A DNA stretch of 64,000 nt from positions 124,001 through 188,000 of the forward strand of contig NZ_FOHX01000002.1 of assembly GCF_900111685.1 (NCBI RefSeq). The letters run 5' to 3'. Origin of the DNA: Nonomuraea wenchangensis. GTDB lineage: Bacteria; Actinomycetota; Actinomycetes; Streptosporangiales; Streptosporangiaceae. The notes under the pieces are model-generated. The model was not told where the DNA came from, did no database searches, and saw only the letters and a program-made list of their open reading frames with translations. The first letter of the stretch is position 1. Each line of letters begins with the position of its first letter. Below, piece after piece: positions 33,229-41,602 of this stretch. A program made the position numbers and the translations under genes.

Positions 33229-34999
33229 CGGCGGCGGGGTCGGCGGCGGCCGGGTCGGCGGCGGCGGGCTCGTCACCGCGCCGGACCCGCGGGCGGCCGA
33301 GGCGGGCGCGGCGATGCTCCGCGCCGGCGGCAGCGCCGTGGACGCCGCGGTGGCCACCGCCTTCGCCACCGGCGTGGTCGAGCCGTTCATGAGCGGCGTC
33401 GGCGGCGGCGCGTGGCTCGTGATCCGCGAGCCGGGCGCGTCCACCGCGACCACCGTGTCCGGGCCGATCCGCGCGCCCGCGCTGGCCACGCCCGAGATGT
33501 TCCCGCTGGTCCCGTCCGGGCCCGGCACCGGACTGTACGGCTGGCCCGCCGTGCGGGACGGCGCCAACATCGTCGGCCCGCTGTCGGTGGGCGTGCCCGG
33601 CGCGGTCGCCGCGCTCTGCCACGCCCACGCCCGCTTCGGCCGGTTGCCGCTCGCCCAGGTGCTGGCCCCGGCGATCGAGCTGGCCGAGGACGGCCACGAG
33701 ACGAACTGGTTCGCCTCGGCGGCGATCTGCACCGACGCCCGCACGCTGCGCCGGTTCCGCTCCAGCGCGGAGCTGTTCCTGCCGGACGGCCTGCCGCTGC
33801 GCGGGCCGTCGATGGGGCCGGGCGACCGGCTCGTCCAGCCGAGGCTGGCCAGGGTGCTGCGGGAGATCGCCGCCGGCGGCCCGGACGCGTTCTACCGGGG
33901 CCGGGCCGCGCGGGCCATCGCCTCGACGCTCGCCGCCGCGGGCGGCCTCCTCCGCGAGGCCGACTTCGCCGGCTACCAGGCGGAGGAACGCCAGATCGCC
34001 CCCATCGAGATCGGCACGATCGTGGCCGGCGCGACCGTGGCTGGCGCGGTCGGAGCCGGCGGGATCGGCGCCGACGGGATCGGGGTCGGCGGGACCGGGA
34101 CCGGCGCGTTCGGGACTGGTGGGCTCGGGACTGGTGGGCTCGGGACCGGTGGGCTACGTCTTTATGGGCCGGCGGCGACCGGGGTGATCACTGTGGCGGA
34201 GGCGCTGCAGCTCGCCGACGCCGCGCGGCGCCGCGGCCTCCCCCCGGGACCGGCGCTGTGGGCGCGCGTGTTGTCGCAGGCCATGGACGACCGGCTCCGC
34301 GAGGTCACCACGGACGAGCCCGGGCCGTGGACCAGGCTGGCCACCGCCGAATACGCCGCCGAGGTCGTGGACGGCTGGCTCGCCGGCCGCGACCCCGGCC
34401 CCCGCGAGGCCGGCGGCCCGCCCAAGGCGGGATGCACCTCCCACATGTCGGCCGTGGACGGCGACGGCATGACGGTGGCGCTCACCCAGACGGTGCTGGA
34501 CCTGTTCGGCTCGCGGATCGTCGAGCCCGAGACCGGCATCCTGCTCAACGACGGGATGATGTACTTCGACCCCCGCCCCGGCCAGGTGACCAGCGTCGCT
34601 CCCGGCGCGGCCGGGCTCAGCGCGGTCAGCCCGCTGATCCTGGAAGGTCCCGGCGGCGCCGAGGCCACGCTGGGCGCGTCGGGCGGTCGGCGCATCATCT
34701 CGGCGGTCGCCCAGATCGCCGCCCGCTGGCACGACGGCGCCGATCTCCAGGAGGCGGTCTCCGCGCCGCGCCTGCACGCGGAGGGCCGCCGGGTCTGGCT
34801 GGACCGGCGCGCGGCCGCCGCCGACGAGCGGGCCGCCGGCGAGCTGGCCGCTGCCGGGTTCGACGTCCAGATCGTCGCCGAGGAGCCCACCACCTGGCAC
34901 TTCGCCCGCCCGAACGGCATCGCCCGCCGGGCCGGCGACCGGTGGGCCGCGGGCGTGGACCTCATGAAGCCGTACGGCGTGGGCGTGCCCACCCCATGA
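33212..34999 (+). CDS. Gamma-glutamyltransferase-family Ntn hydrolase with glycine-rich insertion
   Basis: 595 residues. Early GGSAVDAAVATAFATGVVEP, GVGGGAWLVI and VGVPGAVAAL fit the GGT large subunit. Autocleavage is expected at Thr409 (CTSHMSAVDGDG), exposing the nucleophile of the small subunit; GILLNDGMMYF and TLGASGGRRIISAV follow as in GGT. No signal peptide is present, so the enzyme is cytosolic. Residues about 270-315 are a Gly/Thr/Ala low-complexity stretch not usual for the family. Start overlaps the previous gene by 17 bases. It probably hydrolyses or transfers gamma-glutamyl groups, complementing the GS-like ligase. Confidence 0.88.
   Translation: MPGRADGGGVGGGRVGGGGLVTAPDPRAAEAGAAMLRAGGSAVDAAVATAFATGVVEPFMSGVGGGAWLVIREPGASTATTVSGPIRAPALATPEMFPLVPSGPGTGLYGWPAVRDGANIVGPLSVGVPGAVAALCHAHARFGRLPLAQVLAPAIELAEDGHETNWFASAAICTDARTLRRFRSSAELFLPDGLPLRGPSMGPGDRLVQPRLARVLREIAAGGPDAFYRGRAARAIASTLAAAGGLLREADFAGYQAEERQIAPIEIGTIVAGATVAGAVGAGGIGADGIGVGGTGTGAFGTGGLGTGGLGTGGLRLYGPAATGVITVAEALQLADAARRRGLPPGPALWARVLSQAMDDRLREVTTDEPGPWTRLATAEYAAEVVDGWLAGRDPGPREAGGPPKAGCTSHMSAVDGDGMTVALTQTVLDLFGSRIVEPETGILLNDGMMYFDPRPGQVTSVAPGAAGLSAVSPLILEGPGGAEATLGASGGRRIISAVAQIAARWHDGADLQEAVSAPRLHAEGRRVWLDRRAAAADERAAGELAAAGFDVQIVAEEPTTWHFARPNGIARRAGDRWAAGVDLMKPYGVGVPTP
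34111..34155 (+). repeat. Three 15-bp tandem repeats inside the gamma-glutamyltransferase gene
   Basis: Units CGGGACTGGTGGGCT (34111-34125, 34126-34140) and CGGGACCGGTGGGCT (34141-34155) encode GTGGL repeats. They end a longer Gly-rich segment (from about 34020) of degenerate GIG/GTG units. Slippage expansion in frame is likely. Confidence 0.9.
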
Positions 35000-35028
35000 C
35001 CACCAGCGATTTCGAGAAAGGCAATGCG

Positions 35029-35826
35029 ATGGCCACACCTTTGGCAGGGCGGCGCGCCCTGGTGACCGGCGCGGCGAGCGGCATCGGCGCGGCCATCGCC
35101 CGCAGGCTGCTCCAGGAGGGGGCGCGGGTGATGATCGCCGACGTCGACGCCGGACGCGGCGCCCGTACGGCCCGCGACCTGTCCGCCGCCTTCCAGGAGG
35201 CGGACGTGTCGGACGAAGGCTCCGTGACGGCCCTGTTCGACCGGGTGACGGATGAGTTCGGCGGCTTGGACGTGCTGGTGAACAACGCCGGCGTGGCCGA
35301 GAGCGGCGGCGGCGTCATCGGCGTGCCCGTCGCCGAGTGGCGGCGGGTGCTGGACGTCAACGTCACCGGAACGTTCCTGTGCGCCCGGGCGGCGTTCCCG
35401 CTGCTGGCCGCGGCGGGCGGCGGCGCGGTCGTCAACCTGTCGTCCATCTTCGGCGTCACGGGGCTGCCCGCCTTCCCCGCCTACTCGGCGGCGAAGGGCG
35501 CCATCGCCAACCTGACCCGGCAGCTCGCCGTCGAGGGCGGCCCGCTCGGCATCCGGGTCAACGCCGTACTGCCCGGCTACGTCGACAACGACATGGGCCG
35601 CTCGCGCGACCTGCTGGACGCCGACGACGCCGCCGAGGCGCTGCGGCAGCGCGAGGCGGCGGCGGCCAGGCAGCCGATCGGGCGGCAGTGCTCGCCGGAC
35701 GAGATCGCGACCGCGGTCGCCTTCCTGGCCGACCCGCGCTCCTCCTTCGTCACCGGGACGCTGCTGCCGGTGGACGGCGGCTTCCTGGCGCAGGGCGACT
35801 GGCGCGGACCCGGGGGGCTGGCATGA
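35029..35826 (+). CDS. Short-chain dehydrogenase/reductase (second SDR)
   Basis: 265 residues. VTGAASGIGAAIA, VNNAGVAES, NLSSIFGVTG and AYSAAKGAIANL give the Ser-Tyr-Lys triad; ADVDAG favours NAD(H). Start ATG 35029 has GAGAAAGG 7 bases upstream. A longer form from ATG 34996 would overlap the gamma-glutamyltransferase stop and add 11 residues. The C-terminus overlaps the ABC ATPase start (ATGA). Confidence 0.9.
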   Translation: MATPLAGRRALVTGAASGIGAAIARRLLQEGARVMIADVDAGRGARTARDLSAAFQEADVSDEGSVTALFDRVTDEFGGLDVLVNNAGVAESGGGVIGVPVAEWRRVLDVNVTGTFLCARAAFPLLAAAGGGAVVNLSSIFGVTGLPAFPAYSAAKGAIANLTRQLAVEGGPLGIRVNAVLPGYVDNDMGRSRDLLDADDAAEALRQREAAAARQPIGRQCSPDEIATAVAFLADPRSSFVTGTLLPVDGGFLAQGDWRGPGGLA

Positions 35827-36569
35827 CGGGCGACGCTCCCGTGCTGCTCGCCGCGAGGGAGGTGAGCAAGTCGTTCGGCAGCCTCAAGGCGGTGGACCGG
35901 GTCTCCCTGGAGGTCCGCCGGGGTGAGGTGTTCGGCTTGGCCGGCCCGAACGGCGCCGGCAAGAGCACGCTGTTCAACCTGCTGACCGGCATCCCCATCC
36001 GGCCCGACTCGGGCGAGGTCGTCTTCGACGGGCGGGAGATCCAGAACCGTTCGCCCCGCCTGATCGCCAAGGCGGGGCTGAAGCGCACCTTCCAGACCGA
36101 GGCCGTCTTCGACTCGCTGAGCGTGATGGAGAACCTGCGCGTCAGCTCCGCGTACGGAGGGGCCGGCCGCGCCGTACGCCCCGACCCGGCCCGCTGCCGC
36201 GAGGCCCTCGACGTCGTGGAGCTCGGCGGCGACCCGGAACGCCCCGCGGACGGCCTGTCGCTCATCGACCGCAAGCGGCTGATGATCGCCTGCGCACTGG
36301 TGAGCCGTCCGGCGCTGCTGCTGCTCGACGAGCCCGCCGCCGGTCTCGACCCGGCCGACCAGGACGCCCTGATCCGGCTGCTCGGCCGCATCGCCGGCTC
36401 CGGCGTCACCATGGTGATCATCGAGCACGTGCTGTCGGTGCTGGAGGCCCTGGCCGGCCGCATGGCGGTGCTGGACAGCGGCCGGATCATCGCCACCGGC
36501 GTCCCGGCCGAGGTCCTGTCGGACCCCAAGGTCGTGGAGGCCTACCTCGGACCGGGAGCCGCCCGATGA
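35823..36569 (+). CDS. ABC importer ATPase, LivG type
   Basis: 248 residues. Walker A GPNGAGKST, Q-loop KRTFQTEAVFD, Walker B LLLLDEPAAGLD and H-loop VIIEH are all present. The signature region reads DGLSLIDRKRLMIACAL instead of the common LSYGQ form, so the signature is divergent but in the right place. It should pair with the LivF-type ATPase that follows (ATGA overlap). Confidence 0.92.
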   Translation: MTGDAPVLLAAREVSKSFGSLKAVDRVSLEVRRGEVFGLAGPNGAGKSTLFNLLTGIPIRPDSGEVVFDGREIQNRSPRLIAKAGLKRTFQTEAVFDSLSVMENLRVSSAYGGAGRAVRPDPARCREALDVVELGGDPERPADGLSLIDRKRLMIACALVSRPALLLLDEPAAGLDPADQDALIRLLGRIAGSGVTMVIIEHVLSVLEALAGRMAVLDSGRIIATGVPAEVLSDPKVVEAYLGPGAAR

Positions 36570-37297
36570 GCGATCTGCTGACCGTCGAGAACCTGACCGC
36601 CGGCTACGGCCAGGCCGGAGTGCTGCGCGGCATCTCGCTGCGCGTCGGCGAGAACGAGGCCGTCGGACTGCTCGGCCCCAACGGCCACGGCAAGACGACG
36701 CTGCTGCGCTGCGTGTCCAACCTGCACCGGCCCACGTCCGGCACGATCACCTTCGCCGGCCGTTCCACCGCCGGTCGCTCGCCGCGCGACCTGGTCAGGA
36801 GCGGGCTGATCCACGTGCCGCAGGGCTCGCGGCTGTTCCCGCAGCTCACCGTCGAGGAGGCGCTGCGGCTGTCGGCCGCCTCCAGCGGCCACGCCGGCTC
36901 CTGGCGGGACTCGCTCGACCGGGTCTACTCGGTCTTCCCCCGGCTCAAGGAGCGCCGCCGCCAGCTCACCGGCACGCTGAGCGGCGGTGAGCGCCAGATG
37001 GCCAGCCTCGGCATGGGCCTCATGGCCCAGCCCACGCTGCTCATCCTCGACGAGCCCACCCTGGGCCTGTCACCGAAGGTCAAGCACGAGCTGAGCGAGT
37101 GCATCGTCCGGGTCCGCGCCGAGGTGTCGTCGATCATCCTGGTCGACGGCGACATGGAGCTGGTGCTCGATCTGACCGACCGCTACCACGTCGTCCTGCA
37201 CGGCGACGTCGTGGACAGCGGCGCGTCGGACGACGAGCGGAGCCGCGACGAGATGATGTCGCTCTTTCTGGGAGGAGCCGCGGATGAGCGGCATTAG
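36566..37297 (+). CDS. ABC importer ATPase, LivF type
   Basis: 243 residues. Walker A GPNGHGKTT, signature TLSGGERQMASLGMGL, Walker B LLILDEPTLGLSP and the LivF-like VDGDMELVLDLTDRYHV end. It forms a heterodimer with the preceding ATPase to power the permeases. Start overlaps the previous stop, and the end overlaps the permease start by 14 bases. Confidence 0.92.
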   Translation: MSDLLTVENLTAGYGQAGVLRGISLRVGENEAVGLLGPNGHGKTTLLRCVSNLHRPTSGTITFAGRSTAGRSPRDLVRSGLIHVPQGSRLFPQLTVEEALRLSAASSGHAGSWRDSLDRVYSVFPRLKERRRQLTGTLSGGERQMASLGMGLMAQPTLLILDEPTLGLSPKVKHELSECIVRVRAEVSSIILVDGDMELVLDLTDRYHVVLHGDVVDSGASDDERSRDEMMSLFLGGAADERH

Positions 37298-38159
37298 CGT
37301 CATCGCCACCAGCACGCTCGTGCTGGGCGGCCTCTACCTGCTCATGGCGGCGGGCCTGACCCTGATCTGGTCCACCCTGCGGGTGTTCAACTTCGGGCAC
37401 GGCGCGCTGCTCATGTTCGGCGCCTACCTGACCTGGACGCTGCTCAACACGACCGGGCTGCCGCTGATCGTCTCGCTCGCCGGGGCCGTCGTGGCGATGG
37501 CCGCGCTCGGGGCGGTGTACGAGTTCCTGCTGGTCAGCCCGTTCATCAAGCGCCCCAACGGGGACATGCTGGTGATGGTGGCCACGCTCGCGGCGACCAT
37601 GCTGCTGCAGTCCGGCGCCCAGCTCATCTGGGGGCCGGAGCTCAAGCAGCTCCCGCCGTTCGGCGGGGCGCGCGTCGACGTGGCCGGCTCCGTCGTCCAG
37701 GGCACCCAGCTCGTCACGATCGTGCTCGCCCCGCTCCTGGTCGGCCTGCTCGCGCTGGTGCTCAGGCGCAGCAGCATCGGGCTGACCGTGCGCGCCCTGG
37801 AGCAGAACCGCGAGCACGCCCAACTGCTGGGCATCCCGCCGCGCCGGGTCTACCTGTTCGTGGTCATGGTCGCGGTCGGGTTCGCCACCGTAGCGGGGGC
37901 GCTGCTCGGCAGCATGCAGTTCATGTCGCCGGCCATGGGGAGCGACCCGCTGCTGCGCGCGTTCGTGGTGCTCGCCTTCGGCGGCGCGGGCAGCCTCGCG
38001 GGGACCATCGCCGGCGCGTACGCCATCGGCCTGCTGGAGGCGGTCACCACGTACTACTTCGGCCTGTCCTGGAGCCCCGTGCTGGTGTTCCTGGCGATGA
38101 TCGTGATCATGCTGGTCAAGCCGGAAGGGCTGCTGCACACGCGGGTGAGGAGCGCGTGA
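37284..38159 (+). CDS. ABC importer permease, LivH type
   Basis: 291 residues with about eight membrane helices. TLIWSTLRVFNFGHGALLMFGAY and VRALEQNREHAQLLGIPPRRVY (with the EAA-like loop) and AFGGAGSLAGTIAGAY are typical of LivH/UrtB-like permeases. It lies in the middle of a five-gene transporter set. Confidence 0.92.
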   Translation: MSGISVIATSTLVLGGLYLLMAAGLTLIWSTLRVFNFGHGALLMFGAYLTWTLLNTTGLPLIVSLAGAVVAMAALGAVYEFLLVSPFIKRPNGDMLVMVATLAATMLLQSGAQLIWGPELKQLPPFGGARVDVAGSVVQGTQLVTIVLAPLLVGLLALVLRRSSIGLTVRALEQNREHAQLLGIPPRRVYLFVVMVAVGFATVAGALLGSMQFMSPAMGSDPLLRAFVVLAFGGAGSLAGTIAGAYAIGLLEAVTTYYFGLSWSPVLVFLAMIVIMLVKPEGLLHTRVRSA

Positions 38160-39172
38160 TGGCGAAGTTCGGAACGTGGGCCGGATGGCCCGCCTACGCG
38201 ATCGTGCTGGCGGTCCTGCCGCTGGTCGTCACCGATCCGCACGGCAGGCTGCTGCTGATCCTCATCACCATGTACGGCGTGCTCGCGCTGAGCTGGAACC
38301 TCACGCTCGGCTTCGCGGGCATCTTCAACTTCGCGCAGATCGGCTTCTTCGGCATCGGCGCGTACACGACCGGCATCCTCGTCACCCGCACCGGCGTCGA
38401 GCCCTGGCTGGCCCTGCCCGTCTCCGGGGTGTCGGCGGTGCTCGCGTCGCTGGTGGCGTTCCTGCCGGTGCTGCGGCTGCGCGGCATCTACGTCGGCCTG
38501 GCCACGTACGTGTTCTCGCAGCTCTGCATCTACCTGGTGCTCGGGCAGGCGGGCCTGACCGGGGGTTCCAACGGCATCGTCGGCATCCCCCGGCTGTCCC
38601 TGGGCGACATGAGCCTGCGCGCCGACGGCCGGATCGGCTACTACTTCCTCGGCGCGGCGCTGCTGTTCGCGGTCACCCTGCTGGTGCGGGTCCTGACCAG
38701 GTCCACGCTCGGCAGGTCGCTGCTCGCGATCAGGGACAACGAGGCGCTGGCCACCAGCCGGGGCATCTCCCGCGTCCGGCAGCACCTGATCGTGTTCATG
38801 ATCGGCGCGGCCGTCGCGGGCGTGGCGGGCAGCTTCAACGCCTTCCTGAACGGCGTGGTCAGCACCGACATCTTCGGCTTCGGCTACCTCACCCTGCTGC
38901 TCAGCATGATCTTCCTGGGTGGCAGCGGCAGCGTCTACGGGCCGATCGCCGGGGCCGTGGTCGTCACGGTCGTCTCGGACGCGCTGCAGGACGCCGGGCC
39001 GTGGCGGGACGTCGTGATCGCCACGCTCATCCTCGTCGTCCTCTGGACCGCGCCCAAGGGCCTGGCGGGCCTCGCCCGCTCCGCCGTCACCGCGCTGCGG
39101 GAACGGCGCGGCCGTGCCGACCGCCCCCCGTCCGCATCCGAACCCATCACCCACGTCAAGGAGCTGTCATGA
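38159..39172 (+). CDS. ABC importer permease, LivM type
   Basis: 337 residues, about nine helices. YGVLALSWNLTLGFAGIFNFAQIGFFGIGAY (in pieces), LRLRGIYVGLATYVF, LLAIRDNEALATSRGI and FLGGSGSVYGPIAGA identify a LivM-type permease. ATG 38159 is adopted; GTG 38156 one codon earlier is equally possible, since both overlap the LivH stop. The C-terminal tail is charged and Pro-rich. Confidence 0.91.
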   Translation: MAKFGTWAGWPAYAIVLAVLPLVVTDPHGRLLLILITMYGVLALSWNLTLGFAGIFNFAQIGFFGIGAYTTGILVTRTGVEPWLALPVSGVSAVLASLVAFLPVLRLRGIYVGLATYVFSQLCIYLVLGQAGLTGGSNGIVGIPRLSLGDMSLRADGRIGYYFLGAALLFAVTLLVRVLTRSTLGRSLLAIRDNEALATSRGISRVRQHLIVFMIGAAVAGVAGSFNAFLNGVVSTDIFGFGYLTLLLSMIFLGGSGSVYGPIAGAVVVTVVSDALQDAGPWRDVVIATLILVVLWTAPKGLAGLARSAVTALRERRGRADRPPSASEPITHVKELS

Positions 39173-40494
39173 CGAACACCGGCGACCTGCGGGACGCGGT
39201 CATCGACGAGGTGGACCGGCTCGCCGAGCGCATGGTGTCCAGCCTGTCCGACGCCATCGCGGTGCCCAGCGTCAACCCGCGCTACCCCGGCCAGGAGTAC
39301 GACAAGATCGTCGGCGCGGAGAGCGACGTCAGCGCCCTGCTGGCCGACCTCTACGCCGAGGCGGGCGCGGACGTCACCAAGGTCACCGCCGAGCCCCGCC
39401 GCGACAACGTGTGCGGCGTCGTCGCGGGCGCCGGCGGCGGGCGGTCGCTGCTGCTCAACGGGCACGTGGACGTGGTGCCCGAGGGCCGGCTCGACCGGTG
39501 GCGGGGCAACCCGTTCCAGGCCGTCGTCACCGACGACAAGGTGGTCGGGCGCGGCGCGACCGACATGAAGGGCGGCCTGATCGCCGCCGCCTACGCCGCC
39601 GTCGCGCTGCGCCGGGCCGGGGTGCGCCTCGCGGGCGACCTCCTCCTGCAGGGCGTCGTCGGCGAGGAGGTCGGCGACCACGAGGCCGGCACCACGGCCG
39701 TGCTGGAGGCCGGGTTCACCGCCGACGCGGCCATCGTCTGCGAGCCGTCCGGGCAGGCGGGCACCCTGCCGGCGCAGGTCCCGGTGACCCCCGGCCTGCT
39801 CTGGTTCAGCATCTCGCTGGAGGGCAAGACCGCCCACTCCGGGCTGCGCGGCATGACCGTGCACCCCACCCTCGAAGGTGACGCGCTCGGCGTGAACACC
39901 GTCGACAAGTTCCTGACCGTCTACCAGGCGCTGCGTGCCCTGGAGGACGAGTGGGCCCGGCACAACCGGCACCCGCTCTTCCCGCCCGGCTACTTCAACC
40001 TGCTCCCCGGCGTGCTGCGGGCGAACCCGTCCGGGATCCTCGTGCCGTTCTTCCTCGCCGACGAGCTGACCGTCGAGTACTGCGTCTACCACCACCCCGA
40101 CCGGTCCAACGAGGAGGTCATCGCCGAGATCGAGAGCCGCGTCCTCGCGGCCTGCGCCGCCGACCCCTGGCTGCGCGAGCACCCGCCGGTCTTCGAGTGG
40201 AAGCTGCTGTGGCCGCCGTACTCGCTGCCCGACGACGCCCCGCTCAACGCGGTGGTGGCGGGCGCGCACGCCGCCGCGGCCGGCGGCGTGGCGCCGCAGC
40301 GGGCCGGCTTCATGGGCGTGTGCGACCTGACGTGGATGGACCGCAAGGGCCTCGGCGGCCTGGTCTACGGCCCCGGCGTCGGCTTCACGGCCCACGCCGA
40401 GAACGAGTACGTCGAGATCGCGCAGCTCGTCCAGTCGGCCAAGACGTACGCGCTCACCGCGATCGACTGGTGCGGGCTCACGGACGGTGCGTGA
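39169..40494 (+). CDS. M20-family (ArgE/DapE-type) metallohydrolase
   Basis: 441 residues. Zinc site residues: LLNGHVDVVPEG, GRGATDMKGGL, VGEEVGDHEAGT, AAIVCEPSG. The dimerisation domain begins VSLEGKTAHSG-like ISLEGKTAHSGLRG. The final GFTAHAENEYVEI carries the last metal His. It is related to ArgE/ACY1/DapE deacylases, a different M20 branch from the gene at 26362. Coupling to the Liv permease (ATGA) implies that the imported compound or its derivative is the substrate. Confidence 0.9.
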   Translation: MTNTGDLRDAVIDEVDRLAERMVSSLSDAIAVPSVNPRYPGQEYDKIVGAESDVSALLADLYAEAGADVTKVTAEPRRDNVCGVVAGAGGGRSLLLNGHVDVVPEGRLDRWRGNPFQAVVTDDKVVGRGATDMKGGLIAAAYAAVALRRAGVRLAGDLLLQGVVGEEVGDHEAGTTAVLEAGFTADAAIVCEPSGQAGTLPAQVPVTPGLLWFSISLEGKTAHSGLRGMTVHPTLEGDALGVNTVDKFLTVYQALRALEDEWARHNRHPLFPPGYFNLLPGVLRANPSGILVPFFLADELTVEYCVYHHPDRSNEEVIAEIESRVLAACAADPWLREHPPVFEWKLLWPPYSLPDDAPLNAVVAGAHAAAAGGVAPQRAGFMGVCDLTWMDRKGLGGLVYGPGVGFTAHAENEYVEIAQLVQSAKTYALTAIDWCGLTDGA

Positions 40495-40511
40495 ACCGCG
40501 TACGCTTTTGC

Positions 40512-40541
40512 GGCGCGCCGCCCATCGGCGGGCGGCGCGCC
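40512..40541. terminator. 12-bp GC-rich hairpin between the M20 and RpiR genes
   Basis: Perfect stem GGCGCGCCGCCC (40512-40523) with its complement at 40530-40541 and a six-base loop ATCGGC. It sits 18 bases after the M20 stop and ends 22 bases before the RpiR start. No U-tract follows, so it may attenuate rather than fully end transcription. Confidence 0.7.
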
Positions 40542-40563
40542 GTCTCTTCCCCCAGGAGGCAGG

Positions 40564-41502
40564 GTGACATCCGGCGTGCCCGAGTCGCGCACCGTCGCGG
40601 CGCAGCTCCGCGAGGTGCTGCCCCAGCTTCCGAAGGCCGAGCAGCGGGTGGCCCGCGCCCTCCTCGCCGGCTATCCCACCGCGGGCCTCGAACCGCTCGC
40701 CATCGTCGCCGGGCTCGCCCAGACCAGCGCCGCGACCGTGCTGCGGCTGGCGTACCGGCTCGGCTTCGAGGGCTACCCGGAGCTGCAGCAGGCGATCAAG
40801 CGCGAGACCCAGCAGCGCTACACCTCGCCGCTGGCCCAGTACGGCACCCCGCAGGAGGACTCCGACGGCGTGCTGGGACGGTCCGGCCGGGTCCTCCTGG
40901 AGGCGACCGCCGCGACCTTCGAGCAACTGCCGGAGGGTGAGCTGCTCAAGGCGGCCGGGCTGCTGGCCGATCCCGCCCGGCGCGTCTCGGCGCTCGGCGG
41001 GCGCTTCAGCACGATCCTCGCCCAATACCTGATCGCCCACCTCCAGCAGCTACGGCCGGGCACGACCCACCTGGCGGGCTCGACCGCCGACCACGCGGCC
41101 CACCTGCTCGACATGGGCCGCAAGGACGTGCTCGTCCTGTTCGACTACCGCCGCTACCAGCACGAGAGCATCGCCTTCGCCAACGCCGCCGCCGCCCGCA
41201 ACGTCAAGATCGTGCTGCTGACGGACCCGTGGCTGTCCCCGGCCGCCGCGGTGGCCGACGTGGTGCTGCCCGCCCAGGTGCGCTCGCCGTCGCCGTTCGA
41301 CTCGCTCACCCCGGCCGTGGCTCTGCTGGAGACGTTGATCGCGGCGGTGGTGGAGGAGCTGGGCGAGGTCGGGCGGACCCGCGTGGCCGAGTACGACCAG
41401 GTGGCCGACGGCGTCCTGCGCGAGGACGACCGCCGGGCCCCGTCCGCCGACCGCCCCCGCAGATCGCAGGCAGCACGGCGCCCCCCCGAATCCGCGCCGT
41501 AG
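40564..41502 (+). CDS. MurR/RpiR-family transcriptional regulator
   Basis: 312 residues: N-terminal HTH_6 (LPKAEQRVARALLAGYP, AQTSAATVLRLAYRLGFEGYPEL) and C-terminal SIS sugar-isomerase-like domain (about 120-270; VSALGGRFSTILAQYL, KDVLVLFDYRRYQHESI). The Arg-rich tail (285-312) looks disordered. Start GTG 40564 follows CAGGAGG. It closes the catabolic island and is its most likely local regulator; the effector should be a phosphorylated or carboxylated pathway compound. Confidence 0.88.
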   Translation: MTSGVPESRTVAAQLREVLPQLPKAEQRVARALLAGYPTAGLEPLAIVAGLAQTSAATVLRLAYRLGFEGYPELQQAIKRETQQRYTSPLAQYGTPQEDSDGVLGRSGRVLLEATAATFEQLPEGELLKAAGLLADPARRVSALGGRFSTILAQYLIAHLQQLRPGTTHLAGSTADHAAHLLDMGRKDVLVLFDYRRYQHESIAFANAAAARNVKIVLLTDPWLSPAAAVADVVLPAQVRSPSPFDSLTPAVALLETLIAAVVEELGEVGRTRVAEYDQVADGVLREDDRRAPSADRPRRSQAARRPPESAP

Positions 41503-41573
41503 GGTCTCCGAGATTTCCCGGCCGGTAGCCGTACGCGTGCAGCCATGACCTCATCGAGCACCTAGAGTATTGG

Positions 41574-41579
41574 TATAGT
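41574..41579 (+). promoter_or_regulatory. -10-like TATAGT before the cis-prenyltransferase gene
   Basis: TATAGT stands in an AT-rich pocket (41566-41580) 23 bases before the preferred ATG 41603. No good -35 is seen. Transcription from here would leave a leader of only about 5-17 bases. Confidence 0.45.
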
Positions 41580-41602
41580 CACGTACAGCTATGGGGGTGG
41601 TC

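Noticed and set aside
30928..33744. A 938-codon minus-strand open frame across the binding-protein and deacetylase-fold genes
   Set aside because: Same high-GC shadow effect; crosses real genes with clear motifs.
40512..40541. Hairpin as a mobile-element end or attachment site
   Set aside because: No transposase, target duplication or second copy nearby; position after a stop codon fits a terminator or attenuator.
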